Shown: piece by piece, positions 63,831-64,000 of the stretch
How positions within the stretch are numbered: the stretch's first letter is position 1
How the letters are laid out: each line of letters starts with the position of its first letter
From: Phycisphaerales bacterium
Lineage (GTDB): Bacteria; Planctomycetota; Phycisphaerae; Phycisphaerales; UBA1924
NCBI GenBank assembly: GCA_019744815.1
Contig: JAIEUA010000008.1
Coordinates: forward strand, 62,001-126,000
Direction: 5' to 3'
DNA: 64,000 nt
Notes under the pieces: generated by a model
Told to the model about the DNA's origin: nothing
What the model saw: the letters and a program-made list of their open reading frames with translations, nothing else
Databases searched by the model: none
Position numbers and translations under genes: made by a program

Positions 63831-64000
63831 GGGTCCCGACGGTTCCTTCCGAGCGGTCCTTCCACCGGTTCAGAGTGGGCGGGCCATCCGGCCCACTCTC
63901 ACACATCGTCCAGCGCGAGCACGGGCCGCACCGTTCATCCTTACCCAACACCGCCCCGTCCCCGCCCCACCCGCTCCCCACCCCAACCTTCGACCGACCA
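63831..64000. other. upstream region of the DUF4175-like operon
   Basis: 170 bp that should hold the operon promoter. Contains CAGAGTGGGCGGGCCATCCG and a C-rich end; no gene or clear hairpin seen. Confidence 0.4.

Overview
The window reads as chromosomal DNA from a high-GC planctomycete, most likely class Phycisphaerae. This is inferred from the mix of gene types, not from a marker gene. The signs are: proteins ending in paired dockerin-like repeats, a PEP-CTERM-like protein, prepilins of the [18 protein letters not shown] type, a DUF4175-like coiled-coil membrane protein next to a prenyltransferase-repeat protein, and peptidoglycan genes (ftsW, murG, murE, murF, mraY) on a planctomycete-like background. 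Two stretches (about 12.6-15.6 kb and 42.7-45.2 kb) look visibly lower in GC than the rest and hold secreted, prepilin and unknown genes.

Layout. 1-6.1 kb: a truncated secreted protein, a small membrane protein with nadD, tRNA-Glu, a lipoprotein, an FG-GAP/ASPIC protein with a dockerin-like tail, and a membrane-associated ATP-grasp protein. 6.0-7.5 kb: the ATP-grasp gene continues an overlapping DinB-NRDE-ATP-grasp gene set. 7.6-24.3 kb: a carbohydrate locus with a tagged secreted protein, ABC sugar transporter (binding protein and two permeases, no ATPase), low-GC insert with a tagged protein and prepilins, GH94 phosphorylase, PEP-CTERM-like protein, NDH-2, a PF10091/GH144-like lipoprotein, and a LacI-family regulator. 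Five near-identical LacI-type palindromes precede four of these genes, so they probably form one regulon. 24.4-35.4 kb: elbB-like gene, APC permease fused to a Usp domain, ABC ATPase, YkgJ-like Cys-cluster protein, tagged M64-type peptidase, class V aminotransferase-fold protein, yidC, metallophosphoesterase. 35.9-40.7 kb: tandem clpP genes, hpf, mnmE, clpS and a GspE-N-like protein. 41.0-42.7 kb: rimO carrying a repeat-derived insertion. 42.7-45.1 kb: three lower-GC genes and a 17-nt poly-C tract. 45.2-56.9 kb: a rearranged division/cell-wall cluster (ftsW, murG, unknown, GGDEF, exported beta-carbonic anhydrase, RMND1/DUF155-like gene on the other strand, murE, murF, mraY). 56.9-63.8 kb: a secreted NPCBM-like protein and a three-gene overlapping operon (DUF4175-like, Q/K-rich exported, prenyltransferase-repeat).

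The most notable observations are the LacI-type regulon around a predicted beta-glucan locus, the C-terminal dockerin-like tag shared by four unrelated exported proteins, and several structured intergenic repeat families, one of which has entered the rimO coding sequence. Sequence family calls are from motif recognition only; no database search was run.
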